A stretch of 64,000 nucleotides of DNA from Shewanella electrica (GTDB taxonomy: Bacteria; Pseudomonadota; Gammaproteobacteria; Enterobacterales; Shewanellaceae), in NCBI RefSeq assembly GCF_022321485.1, contig NZ_JAKOGG010000015.1:1-64000 (forward strand). The letters run 5' to 3'. The notes beneath the pieces were generated by a model. The model saw nothing but the letters and a program-made list of their open reading frames with translations, made no database searches and was not told where the DNA came from. A program made the position numbers and the translations under genes. Positions within the stretch are counted from its first letter, which is position 1. Each line of letters starts with the position of its first letter. This document shows, in pieces, positions 11,065-19,959 of this stretch.

Positions 11065-11922
11065 GTGTCGGAACCTGCAGTAACCATCCAGCATCGTTTA
11101 GTTGATAGCTTGCCCGGCGTAGAGCTGGTGCAAGCCAATTACCAACAGTTCAGTTTTGATCGCCACGTACACGATGATATTCACATCGGCGTGGTCGATA
11201 TCGGCGCTCAGCGCTTTATGCACAAAGGCCAACACTATCTGCTGGCGCCCGAACGTATCTCGCTCATCAATCCAGATGAAGTCCATGACGGGCAGGGCAT
11301 GCATGATCAGCACTACCGAGTGCAACTGTTACGCATATCGAGCGCGGCATTAGCGGAATTTGGCCGCAGTTTAGGTGTCAGCCGCAGCGAATTGTTCTTG
11401 CGTGGCCCAGAGATCGAAGATGCCGAGTTATATCAACAACTGTTGGCGTTGCATTATGCTCATCAGCATCGCGATAGCAGCTCACCATTGGCGCAAGACA
11501 GCCAAATGACGGCTGTGTTAGCGCTTTTACTGCAACGATACGCCCAGCAAACGACGGCGAAGCATCACCCTGAACCACTAGCGCGCGTCCAACTGCAGCA
11601 GCTCAAACAATATCTGTTAGCCGACCTCAGCAAACCGCACCGTCTGGCAGAATTAGCCGCTTTATTCGATTTGAGCGAATACCAATTTCTACGGCGTTTT
11701 CGTGCCAGTATCGGCATGACGCCGCATGCATATGTTTTAGCGCTACGGGTCGATTACGGCCGGCAGTTACTTAAACAAAGGCTGGCTTTAACTGACGCCG
11801 CGACGTTGGCAGGGTTTTATGATCAGAGCCATTTTACCCATGCCTTTAAACGCCGCTATAACCTGACGCCTGCGGTATATCAGCAACAACTGCATCAAAC
11901 TGCAGTTTTTTACAAGACCTGA
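11065..11922 (+). CDS. AraC family transcriptional regulator
   Basis: The N-terminal part (about residues 20-120) looks like an AraC ligand-binding cupin (RHVHDDIHIGVVD, LINPDEVHDG). The C-terminal 100 residues hold two helix-turn-helix motifs (LAELAALFDLSEYQFLRRFR and a second around DAATLAGFYDQSHFTHAFKR). Several GTG codons could start translation; GTG at 11065 is preferred because AGGTGG lies 5 bases upstream. The LysE-type exporter gene follows 53 bases later, a common pairing in which the regulator responds to the exported amino acid and switches on the exporter. That role is inference. Confidence 0.9.
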   Translation: MSEPAVTIQHRLVDSLPGVELVQANYQQFSFDRHVHDDIHIGVVDIGAQRFMHKGQHYLLAPERISLINPDEVHDGQGMHDQHYRVQLLRISSAALAEFGRSLGVSRSELFLRGPEIEDAELYQQLLALHYAHQHRDSSSPLAQDSQMTAVLALLLQRYAQQTTAKHHPEPLARVQLQQLKQYLLADLSKPHRLAELAALFDLSEYQFLRRFRASIGMTPHAYVLALRVDYGRQLLKQRLALTDAATLAGFYDQSHFTHAFKRRYNLTPAVYQQQLHQTAVFYKT

Positions 11923-11975
11923 TAGGTTGCGTTGCCGGATACTGACATCACGATAATTTGAGGGAACGATAAATC

Positions 11976-12614
11976 ATGTTGTGGGCTTCACTGCTGTTCA
12001 GTTTTGCCATGGTGCACGTGGCGGCATTAATTGCGCCGGGACCCGATTTTGCCTTGATGCTGCGCGCTAGCGTCAGTGGTGGTCGTCGTTACGCATTTTC
12101 GTTAGCTTTAGGACTCGCCAGCGCCATTATGTTGCACACCGCGGTGGTGACCTTTGCCGCAGATTTACTACAGCAATATCTGCCTACGTTAATGCGCATT
12201 CTGCCTTGGTTAGCCGCGGCGTGGTTGGGATATCTTGGCGTGAGTTGTTGGCGCGCTGCGGCGTCGGTAAGTGCGGCGGCGCCGTTGGAGCCTGCCACTA
12301 TCAGCCTCAAAAATGGCTGGTGGACTGGATTTATGACCAACGCGCTTAACCCGAAAGCTTATGTGTACTTTTTTAGCGTGATTGCCGGGATGTTGCCGCA
12401 CGCCAGTCCGCTGGCATTTAAACTGGCGTTGATCCTGATGTTTTTTGCGTTAGCGCTGTTGTGGTTTGGCTTGCTTGGTTGGGCGCTGAATATCGCCCGC
12501 TTTCGTGAAGGATTGCAGCAACGGCAAGGCTTTATTTTGCGGGGGAGTGGCGCGGTACTGCTGATCTTCGCCGCGCTGTTGTTGTGGCAAGGTTATCTGC
12601 GGTTATTTAGCTAA
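11976..12614 (+). CDS. LysE family amino acid exporter
   Basis: This 212-residue inner membrane protein has about six hydrophobic segments and the LysE/RhtB start pattern, APGPDFALMLRASVSGGRR (about residues 20-38), with LNPKAYVYFFSVI in the middle. Such proteins export amino acids or related small molecules by proton exchange. It lies directly after an AraC regulator gene and is probably controlled by it. The substrate cannot be assigned. Confidence 0.9.
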   Translation: MLWASLLFSFAMVHVAALIAPGPDFALMLRASVSGGRRYAFSLALGLASAIMLHTAVVTFAADLLQQYLPTLMRILPWLAAAWLGYLGVSCWRAAASVSAAAPLEPATISLKNGWWTGFMTNALNPKAYVYFFSVIAGMLPHASPLAFKLALILMFFALALLWFGLLGWALNIARFREGLQQRQGFILRGSGAVLLIFAALLLWQGYLRLFS

Positions 12615-12658
12615 GTCATCATGGTTGTATGCTCGCGATGTACCAAGACGTTTTTGCA

Positions 12659-13078
12659 TCACTCGCCTTGTAAGGTAAGTAATAATTTGCGGCCACCACC
12701 ATGGTCACGGTGTTCGCCCAAATAGATGCCTTGCCAGGTGCCTAATGCCAAACGGCCATGACTTATTGGTAGCATCAAACTGGTGCCAAGTAAGCTGGAT
12801 TTCAGATGTGCAGGCATATCATCGGGGCCTTCGTAAGTGTGGCGAAAATAGCGGGTATCTTCGCTAACGGCATGATTAAACCAAGCTTCAAAATCTTGTC
12901 TGACGGTTGGGTCGGCATTCTCGTTAAGCGTTAACGAAGCTGAAGTGTGTTGCAGTTGTAGGTGTAACAGGCCCACCGTTACCATCGGCATGTGAGCAAG
13001 AGCGCTTGCAACTTCATCGGTGATCAGATGAAAACCGCGTTGCCGACTGCGTAACTGCAGCATATGTTGTTGCCACAT
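12659..13078 (-). CDS. YjbQ family protein (UPF0047)
   Basis: The 139-residue protein has the conserved blocks of the YjbQ/UPF0047 family: [10 protein letters not shown], the [21 protein letters not shown] segment with its histidines, and [16 protein letters not shown] near the C-terminus. E. coli YjbQ has weak thiamine phosphate synthase activity, but the physiological role of the family is not settled. It is convergent with the LysE gene and divergent from ppiC, with a degraded repeat element in the upstream space. Confidence 0.9.
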   Translation of the reverse strand: MWQQHMLQLRSRQRGFHLITDEVASALAHMPMVTVGLLHLQLQHTSASLTLNENADPTVRQDFEAWFNHAVSEDTRYFRHTYEGPDDMPAHLKSSLLGTSLMLPISHGRLALGTWQGIYLGEHRDHGGGRKLLLTLQGE

Positions 13079-13134
13079 AGCATCTCCTTATTATTGTCGG
13101 CCACAGTATAAAAGGCTTCGACTGATGAACTCAA

Positions 13135-13243
13135 CTTAGGCGCTGTTGCAAGAGCATAGCTACACGGTATATCACCGTCCTTGTCTAAATCATGCCCTTT
13201 CTTTGTCGCATGAAATGACCGACAAAGTTAACCAGCCCATAGC
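13135..13243 (+). repeat. Degraded partial copy of the MITE-like element (right half)
   Basis: The segment from TTAGGCGCTGTT to CAGCCCATAGC aligns along its whole length with the right half of the full element at 44113-44379. Shared landmarks include GCTACACGG, ATCACC, CTTGTCTAAATCA, ACCAG.CAAAG and the terminal CAGCCC. It is clearly more diverged than the other copies, so it looks oldest. It lies between the yjbQ-like and ppiC genes. Confidence 0.65.
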
Positions 13244-13306
13244 AGCTTTGCCGCCCTTGCCTGTGTTAGAATGCACGCCAGCAACTGAAGATTGATGAGG
13301 TACAAC

Positions 13307-13585
13307 ATGGCTCGTGCGAGCGCCCGCCATATTTTGGTAAAAACCCGCGAAGAAGCAGAAAAGCTTAAACAACGTATCGCTCAAGGCGAAGATTTCGGCC
13401 AACTGGCCAAACGTTATTCACAGTGTCCGTCGAAACGTCGCGGTGGCGATTTAGGTGAGTTTGGCCCCGGCCAGATGGTTAAAGCATTTGACGATGTGGT
13501 GTTTAAAAAAGCGGTTTTAGAAGTTCACGGCCCAGTGAAAACTCGCTTTGGTTTCCATCTAATCCAGACGTTGTATCGCAGTTAA
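13307..13585 (+). CDS. ppiC: Peptidyl-prolyl cis-trans isomerase C (parvulin)
   Basis: PpiC is a small cytoplasmic parvulin that speeds prolyl isomerisation. With the start at 13307 it has 92 residues (E. coli 93) and is a bare parvulin domain: ASARHILVKT at the start, then RRGGDLGEFGPGQMVKAFD and a final TRFGFHLIQTLYRS. A GAGG ribosome binding site precedes this ATG; five extra codons upstream are unlikely to be used. The nuclease gene begins 7 bases after its stop, so the two are probably co-transcribed. Confidence 0.94.
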   Translation: MARASARHILVKTREEAEKLKQRIAQGEDFGQLAKRYSQCPSKRRGGDLGEFGPGQMVKAFDDVVFKKAVLEVHGPVKTRFGFHLIQTLYRS

Positions 13586-13592
13586 TTCAGCT

Positions 13593-15308
13593 ATGGCGTC
13601 TGCGCGTCCCGAATTAGCCGACCGTTATTACCTCGACAACTTCGAGTTATTAATTGCCAGCACCCGCCGTTACCATCCGTTATTTCCCGCTGAGCAAGCA
13701 CAGCAGTTGGCGCAGTTTCAGACACTATCGGAAGCTGCACAGCGGTTGTTGGTACGTTTACTCGGGCGCAAAGGCGCGTGGTTTCGACAGAGTAAACTGC
13801 GTTACAACGACATCAACGATATGGCGCCAGCGCTGGCGGAACTGAGCGAGCAGCAACTGCTGGTGAGCGGCGTGCCTCCTCGTGATATCTGGCTGCAGCA
13901 GGTGACGTTGCCCGAGCTAAAGCAACTGCCAGTGATTAACGATGCTGGTTTGCAACGATTGCCCAAAGCCGCATTGATACAAACGCTGTTAGCCAGTGAC
14001 GCTGATTGTGACAGTGATGGTTGGTTGTTGCAGGCAAATCAGCAGTTGGACGAGCGCTGGTGGCAGCTACAATGCCAAGGGCTATTACAGTTGCTGCAGC
14101 TATTGTACTTTGGTAATCGCAACCAAGATTTGACTCAATTTGTGGTCAGTGAATTGGGCTTACAACGTTTTGAACAGTATCGCCTCGATGCCTCGACCCA
14201 GAGTTTTCAGCAAACCGATGAGCTACAAACGGCGCTTAACTTAGCGCAATTGGCGGATGAGTGGGATGAACTGCTACGGCAAAAACTGCCACTCGATCCG
14301 GTCGATTTCTATCAACGTTTACCCAAGCCGCAAGTTCAGCCGCAACTGGAACGGCGACGGCAGCGCTTAGTGGCGCACCTAGGCCGCAGCGCTGAACGGC
14401 TGAACTTATGGGAATTTGCCGTCGCTTGCTATCAACAATGCCAAGCGTGGACCGCCAACGAACGTTACTGCCGTGTGTTGCAGCAACAACTTAAATTAAC
14501 GCCAACGGCGGTCATCGCCGAGCAATTAGTGCAAGGGCTAAATCAATTGTGGTTCAGTGCCAGTAATGAAGCGGCGCAGCAAGTTGCCCATCGTCTTGCC
14601 AAGCGCAGTTTGCCGTTGTTAGCACCGTTGTGCGCTGAACCTACGTTGACTGCATTGGCTAGACCTTTGGTTGCCGCCAATCACTTAGCAGGACAACAGC
14701 AATCGTTGCAGCTTAACGCCGACTTTATTGCAGCGGCGCCGAGAGTCGAGCAGCGCACAGCCACTTATTTTGAGGCGCAAGGTTACCAAGTGTTCTTTTG
14801 TGAAAACGCCTTGCTCAACGGATTATTTGGTTTGGCGTTGTGGGACATCATCTTTGCGCCAGTGGCTGGTGCTTTTCATCATCCTTATCAACGTGCACCA
14901 CAAGATATGTACTCTGCCAGCTTTTATGAGCAAAGGGCGGATGCGATTGAGCAACGGTTAACGGCCATTCTTGCTGGTGAGACAGCAATCATTTGGCGTC
15001 ACTTCACCGAGAAACAGGGCTTGCAGAATGATTGGGTCAATTGGTCGCTATTAACAGAACCACTATTAACCGCAGCGCTCGCGGCCTTTTCGCCCCAGTT
15101 TATCTACGATGTGATACGCCGTTTACTCAAAGATCCCAAACATTACCGCAGTGGCCAGCCAGACTTAGCGCTGTTTTCTAGTGAAGGCGCATGTCGTTTT
15201 ATTGAGGTGAAAGGACCGGGCGATAGCCTAAGTGATCACCAAGGTTATTGGCTGCAGTTTTTGGGGCGATATTATCCAGCAGAGCTGTATTTTGTGGATT
15301 ATGTCTAG
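13593..15308 (+). CDS. VRR-NUC domain nuclease, FAN1-like
   Basis: The last 60 residues form a VRR-NUC nuclease domain: SGQPDLALFSSEG followed by RFIEVKGPGD and HQGYWLQFL, which supply the PD-(D/E)xK-type residues. An N-terminal segment beginning YYLDNFELLIASTRRYHPLF and the 571-residue length match bacterial FAN1-like nucleases, which act on branched or cross-linked DNA; the role here is inferred from the family. It has a high Gln/Leu content in the middle helical region. The TAG stop (15306-15308) coincides with the edge of a repeat element, whose first G completes the stop codon. It follows ppiC by 7 bases. Confidence 0.88.
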   Translation: MASARPELADRYYLDNFELLIASTRRYHPLFPAEQAQQLAQFQTLSEAAQRLLVRLLGRKGAWFRQSKLRYNDINDMAPALAELSEQQLLVSGVPPRDIWLQQVTLPELKQLPVINDAGLQRLPKAALIQTLLASDADCDSDGWLLQANQQLDERWWQLQCQGLLQLLQLLYFGNRNQDLTQFVVSELGLQRFEQYRLDASTQSFQQTDELQTALNLAQLADEWDELLRQKLPLDPVDFYQRLPKPQVQPQLERRRQRLVAHLGRSAERLNLWEFAVACYQQCQAWTANERYCRVLQQQLKLTPTAVIAEQLVQGLNQLWFSASNEAAQQVAHRLAKRSLPLLAPLCAEPTLTALARPLVAANHLAGQQQSLQLNADFIAAAPRVEQRTATYFEAQGYQVFFCENALLNGLFGLALWDIIFAPVAGAFHHPYQRAPQDMYSASFYEQRADAIEQRLTAILAGETAIIWRHFTEKQGLQNDWVNWSLLTEPLLTAALAAFSPQFIYDVIRRLLKDPKHYRSGQPDLALFSSEGACRFIEVKGPGDSLSDHQGYWLQFLGRYYPAELYFVDYV

Positions 15309-15421
15309 GGGCTGTTTATTGTTGCTGGTTGTTTTTGCAGCTGACAGAGCGTGATTTAGGCAAGGCAGGTGATGCGCCATGTAGTAGTGATGCTCCACCA
15401 ACAGCACCTAAGGCAAATTTC
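15306..15421 (-). repeat. Partial copy of the MITE-like element (half, reverse orientation)
   Basis: TAGGGGCTGTTTAT is the element's terminal inverted repeat, and the next roughly 100 bases match the reverse complement of the right half of the full copy at 44113-44379 almost base for base (GACAGAGCGTGATTTAGG, CAAGGCAGGTGATG, AACAGCACCTAA). Similarity fades after about 15421, so the other half is missing. It begins exactly at the stop codon of the VRR-NUC gene and ends close to the tRNA terminator. Confidence 0.85.
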
Positions 15422-15427
15422 AGACAC

Positions 15428-15450
15428 AAAAAAACCGACATTAAGTCGGC
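15428..15450 (-). terminator. Rho-independent terminator of the initiator tRNA genes
   Basis: On the minus strand CCGAC-TTAAT-GTCGG (15435-15449) is followed by seven T (15428-15434), just downstream of the two tRNA genes. Confidence 0.8.
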
Positions 15451-15461
15451 TATTGTTCGCG

Positions 15462-15538
<77 letters not shown>

Positions 15539-15563
15539 TCCGCGAATTTAATTGCTACTTTTT

Positions 15564-15640
<77 letters not shown>

Positions 15641-15658
15641 TCCGTCTAAGTGGGGCGC

Positions 15659-15687
15659 ACTATATAGCGACTGCTGGGGTAATTCAA
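15659..15687 (-). promoter_or_regulatory. Promoter of the tRNA-fMet pair
   Basis: On the minus strand TTGAAT (-35) and TATAGT (-10) are separated by 17 bases and followed by a GC-rich discriminator (GCGCCCC), the typical design of stable RNA promoters under stringent control. Confidence 0.75.
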
Positions 15688-15863
15688 CTAAATTCCAGAA
15701 TTCTCTGTTCAATTGGCTAAATACCCTGCAACTATCGAAAAAAGGTCGATTTACCAGCAGTAGCCGCAGTGGTTTTCATCGCTGCTTTATCAATAAGTTT
15801 TTCACTTTTTACTATGTAGGCAGGTTATAATGCGCCGCTATTACCACTTGTGATGATTGTTAG

Positions 15864-17999
15864 ATGCTGAATTGTTTTGCCGCTGCGCCGAAAGGCTTTG
15901 AATATACCCTTGCTGTTGAGTTAGCTGAGTTAGGGGCGACCGATGTAAAAGAGAGTGTTGCTGGTGTGTATTTCACTGCTTCACAAGAAACTTTATACCG
16001 CGTGTTGCTTTGGAGCCGGTTGGCAAGCCGCGTTACTACTATTTTGCATCAGGGCCCATGTGAAACCCCAGAGCAACTGTATAACTTAGCTTATGCGGTA
16101 GATTGGCCTGCGCAATTTGATAATCGTGCCACGTTTAGTATCGACTTTCACGGCATGGGCGGTTTTATCAAAAATACCCAGTTCGGCGCGTTGAAGATTA
16201 AAGATGCGGTTGTTGACCGTTTCCGCAATGCCGGGCTTAATCGTCCGGATGTGGCGCGTACTCAAGCTGATATTCGTATCGACGGCTATTATCGCAACGG
16301 CCAACTGACGATTTCGCTCAATGTTTCTGGTGCACCACTGCATCAACGTGGCTATCGCCATGGTACTGGCGAAGCGCCACTTAAAGAAAACCTCGCCGCT
16401 AATATGCTAGCGCGGGCGCAATGGGATAAAACCACGCCTGTTTTCGACCCATTCTGCGGTAGTGGCACCATTTTGATTGAAGCGGCGTTGATGGCCTGCG
16501 ACGTCGCGCCGGGCTTACTGCGTGAACGTTATGGTTTTGAATCATGGGCGCAGCACGATGCGGCGTTATGGCAAAGTTTGCGGGATGAAGCCAGTGGTCG
16601 CGCGAGTCTTGGCCGTAAACGTTGCGAAGTGAAATTTGCGGGTAGCGATATCGACTCACGCATGGTGGCGCTCGCCAAACGTAACGCCGCAAATGCCGGT
16701 GTCGATCACCTGATTGAATTTAACGTGACCAACGTGCTGAACACTGAGCCACCTTTCGAGCAAGGTTATCTGATCTCCAACCCACCGTACGGTGAGCGTT
16801 TGGGCAATGTCTCCACCTTATTGCAGTTGTACTTCCAATGGGGCGAAATGCTTAAACAGCAGTTTGGCGGTTGGAAGATGGCGCTGTTGTGTAGCGAAAT
16901 TGAGTTGCTGTCGGCACTTAAGCTGAAGGCCGACAAACAGCTGAAGATGTTTAACGGCCCGCTAGAATGTGCCTTTAACATTTATACGCTGCATGCTAAT
17001 AGCACTCGTCGTCAGCAAGATTCACTGACGGAAGGGCATGAGCTGAGCGAATTTGCTGCCTCGTTTGTTAACCGTATCAAAAAGAACGTCAAACAGTTAG
17101 ACAAGTGGGCCGCGAAAGAGGGCATCGACAGCTACCGTATCTATGATGCTGATATTCCGGAATATAACGTGGCGATTGACCGTTACCCAGGCCATGTGGT
17201 GATCCAAGAATACGCCGCACCGGCAAAAATCCCTGAGGCGGTTACCCGTCGTCGTTTAAGTGACGTGTTGCTATCTCTACCGAGTGCGCTGGAAATTGCC
17301 CCAGAACGCGTGATCCTGAAAACCCGCGAAAAGCAAAAAGGCCGCAATCAGTATCAAAAATTGGATAGCGAAAAGTTGGAGCTGACCACCATGGAGTATG
17401 GCGCCAAGTTTAAGCTGAACTTGACCGATTACTTGGATACCGGCTTGTTCCTCGATCACCGCCTGATCCGTAAGTTTGTTGGTGAAAAGTCGCAAGACCG
17501 CCGTGTGCTTAACCTGTTTGCCTACACCGGGACCGCCTCGGTGCATGCTGCGTTGGGTGGTGCTAAAGCGGTGACTACCGTTGATATGTCGAACACTTAC
17601 CTCAACTGGGCCAAAGACAACTTTGTGCTGAACGGTTTGATGGGGCCACAATATCGCTTCGAGCAAGATGATTGCCTGCAATGGATTGATGATTGTCAGC
17701 AAAGTTTTGACCTGATCTTTATCGACCCGCCTACCTTTAGTAACTCTAAACGGATGGAAGATTCGTTCGATGTGCAGCGCGACCATGCCGAACTACTGGT
17801 GAAATTGACCAAGTTGCTCAATAAAGGCGGCGAGATCATCTTCTCTAACAATAAACGTAAATTCAAAATGGATGAGCATGTGCTCAATGCAGCAGGGCTG
17901 ACGGTGCAAAACCTTGATGACCGCATGCTGCCGCTCGACTTTAAACGCAATCCGCACATCCATAACACTTGGCTAATCAGCTTTACTGCCAAGGCATAG
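15864..17999 (+). CDS. rlmL: 23S rRNA (guanine-N2)/(guanine-N7) methyltransferase RlmKL
   Basis: RlmKL is a fusion of two methyltransferases that make m2G2445 and m7G2069 in 23S rRNA. The 711-residue protein (E. coli 702) shows a THUMP region (about 45-155), the RlmL motifs [14 protein letters not shown] and [10 protein letters not shown] (about 190 and 309), and the RlmK half with [19 protein letters not shown] and [12 protein letters not shown] (about 550 and 620). It is followed 15 bases later by uup, as in E. coli and many gammaproteobacteria. Confidence 0.96.
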   Translation: MLNCFAAAPKGFEYTLAVELAELGATDVKESVAGVYFTASQETLYRVLLWSRLASRVTTILHQGPCETPEQLYNLAYAVDWPAQFDNRATFSIDFHGMGGFIKNTQFGALKIKDAVVDRFRNAGLNRPDVARTQADIRIDGYYRNGQLTISLNVSGAPLHQRGYRHGTGEAPLKENLAANMLARAQWDKTTPVFDPFCGSGTILIEAALMACDVAPGLLRERYGFESWAQHDAALWQSLRDEASGRASLGRKRCEVKFAGSDIDSRMVALAKRNAANAGVDHLIEFNVTNVLNTEPPFEQGYLISNPPYGERLGNVSTLLQLYFQWGEMLKQQFGGWKMALLCSEIELLSALKLKADKQLKMFNGPLECAFNIYTLHANSTRRQQDSLTEGHELSEFAASFVNRIKKNVKQLDKWAAKEGIDSYRIYDADIPEYNVAIDRYPGHVVIQEYAAPAKIPEAVTRRRLSDVLLSLPSALEIAPERVILKTREKQKGRNQYQKLDSEKLELTTMEYGAKFKLNLTDYLDTGLFLDHRLIRKFVGEKSQDRRVLNLFAYTGTASVHAALGGAKAVTTVDMSNTYLNWAKDNFVLNGLMGPQYRFEQDDCLQWIDDCQQSFDLIFIDPPTFSNSKRMEDSFDVQRDHAELLVKLTKLLNKGGEIIFSNNKRKFKMDEHVLNAAGLTVQNLDDRMLPLDFKRNPHIHNTWLISFTAKA

Positions 18000-18014
18000 T
18001 ATAAGGAATATATT

Positions 18015-19931
18015 TTGAGTCTGGTTCGAATCAACAATGGGTCGCTGGCATACGGTTATATTCCGCTGCTGAGTCATGCGGATTTCACCATTGAAGCCGG
18101 TGAGCGCGTGTGTATTGTTGGCCGTAATGGCGCCGGCAAATCTAGCTTATTGAAAATCTTAGCGGGCGATGTGCTGTTAGATGATGGCGAATTCAACATC
18201 GCCAGCGATGTCAAAGTTAGCCGTTTGCAACAAGATCCGCCAAAAGCCGAAACGGGCACCGTTTACTCTTATATTGCGGCGGGTTTAGCCGAAGTCGGCG
18301 ATTTGCTTGAGCAATACCATGAGTTGTCTAGCACCATTGCGCAATATTCTGCTGAACAACAAACGCAGAAGTTGGCGCAGATGGCCAGTCTGCAAGAGCG
18401 CATTGATGTGCTTAATGGCTGGCAATTTGATAGCCGCATTGAGCAAAACTGCAAGTTGTTGGGGTTAGATCCCGACACTAAGTTATCGGAACTGTCTGGT
18501 GGTTGGCAACGTAAGGTCGCGTTGGCGCGTGCATTGGTCAGTGAACCTGATCTGCTATTGCTCGACGAACCCACCAACCACTTGGACATTGACACCATCG
18601 AGTGGTTGGAGCAATTTCTTGCTAATTTCCGTGGCGCTATCGCCTTTATCAGTCACGACCGTGGTTTTATCCAACGGGTAGCTACACGCATTGTTGATAT
18701 GGACCGTGGTGTGGTCACGTCATGGCCGGGCGACTATCAAACTTATCTAGACGGCAAGCAAGAATGGCTGCGCGTAGAAGCTGAGCAAAATGCCCAGTTT
18801 GATAAAAAGCTGGCCGAAGAAGAAGCGTGGATCCGTCAAGGCGTTAAAGCACGTCGTACCCGCAATGAAGGCCGCGTGCGTGCATTGAAATCTTTGCGTA
18901 TGGAACGTAGTGATCGCATTAATCGCCAAGGTCAGGCGCAGATGGCGGTATCGGACGCAGAGCGTAGCGGTAAGTTGGTATTTGAGGTGAAAGACCTTAA
19001 CTACAATCTGCCGGACATGGATCTGGTGAAAAACTTCAACGTTAACGTGATCCGTGGTGACCGTATTGCGCTGATTGGCCCTAACGGCTGTGGTAAATCC
19101 ACGTTGATCAAATTGCTGATTGGCCAGTTAGAGGCGCAATCGGGGGAAATTCGTACCGGCACTAAGTTAGAAGTGGCTTACTTTGACCAATACCGCGAAG
19201 CACTCGACCCTGAGCAAACTGTAGAAGAAAACGTTGGTGAAGGTAAAAGCACGGTCACGGTAAATGGCAAAGATCGCCATATCCTCAGCTACCTGCAAGA
19301 TTTTCTATTTTCACCAGCGCGTGCGCGTACGCCCGTGAAAGCATTAAGTGGTGGTGAGAAAAATCGCCTATTGTTAGCGCGGTTGCTTTTGCGTCCAGCT
19401 AACTTAATTATTCTCGACGAACCAACGAACGACCTTGATATTGAGACCTTGGAGTTGTTAGAGTCTCTGCTCACTGATTTTCAGGGCACCTTGATTCTGG
19501 TGAGTCACGACAGGGCCTTTATTGATAACACGGTGACTAGCTCTTGGTGGTTTGCGGGCAATGGTCATTGGTCGGAATATGTGGGTGGTTATCAAGACGC
19601 GGTAGAGCAGGGCGCAAGATTCTATCGTGAAGCTGCGGAACCAGTTGCCACAAAACCTGTCGAAAAGAAAACTTCTGTTGTGCAGCCAGAAGCTCCAGTC
19701 GCTAAACCGAAGAAGCTGTCGTATAAACTGCAGCGTGAATTGGAATCGTTACCAGAGTTAATGGAGCAATTAGAAGCTGAAATTGCTAGCTTACAGCAAC
19801 AGATGAACGCGCCAGATTTTTATAGCGGTGACCAAACTATCGTCGCCAGTAAACTGCAACAATTGGCGGAAAAGGAACAACAGCTTGAAGCGAGCTTTGA
19901 GCGTTGGGAAGAACTTGAGTCAATGAAATAA
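18015..19931 (+). CDS. uup: ABC-F family ATPase Uup
   Basis: Uup is a soluble ABC-F protein linked to ribosome function and to suppression of transposon excision. The 638-residue protein has two ABC domains: Walker A GRNGAGKSS and LLLLDEPTNHLD in the first, GPNGCGKST and LIILDEPTNDLD in the second, joined by the ABC-F linker, with a C-terminal coiled coil (about 555-635) that binds DNA in E. coli Uup. Translation starts at TTG (18015) behind AAGGA. It lies 15 bases after rlmL, so co-expression is likely. Confidence 0.95.
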   Translation: MSLVRINNGSLAYGYIPLLSHADFTIEAGERVCIVGRNGAGKSSLLKILAGDVLLDDGEFNIASDVKVSRLQQDPPKAETGTVYSYIAAGLAEVGDLLEQYHELSSTIAQYSAEQQTQKLAQMASLQERIDVLNGWQFDSRIEQNCKLLGLDPDTKLSELSGGWQRKVALARALVSEPDLLLLDEPTNHLDIDTIEWLEQFLANFRGAIAFISHDRGFIQRVATRIVDMDRGVVTSWPGDYQTYLDGKQEWLRVEAEQNAQFDKKLAEEEAWIRQGVKARRTRNEGRVRALKSLRMERSDRINRQGQAQMAVSDAERSGKLVFEVKDLNYNLPDMDLVKNFNVNVIRGDRIALIGPNGCGKSTLIKLLIGQLEAQSGEIRTGTKLEVAYFDQYREALDPEQTVEENVGEGKSTVTVNGKDRHILSYLQDFLFSPARARTPVKALSGGEKNRLLLARLLLRPANLIILDEPTNDLDIETLELLESLLTDFQGTLILVSHDRAFIDNTVTSSWWFAGNGHWSEYVGGYQDAVEQGARFYREAAEPVATKPVEKKTSVVQPEAPVAKPKKLSYKLQRELESLPELMEQLEAEIASLQQQMNAPDFYSGDQTIVASKLQQLAEKEQQLEASFERWEELESMK

Positions 19932-19959
19932 CTCAGCAATAACAATGGGAAACAATTGA

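Noticed and set aside
13190-13402. 70-codon minus-strand frame over ppiC
   Set aside because: Antisense to ppiC and to the decayed repeat; no support.
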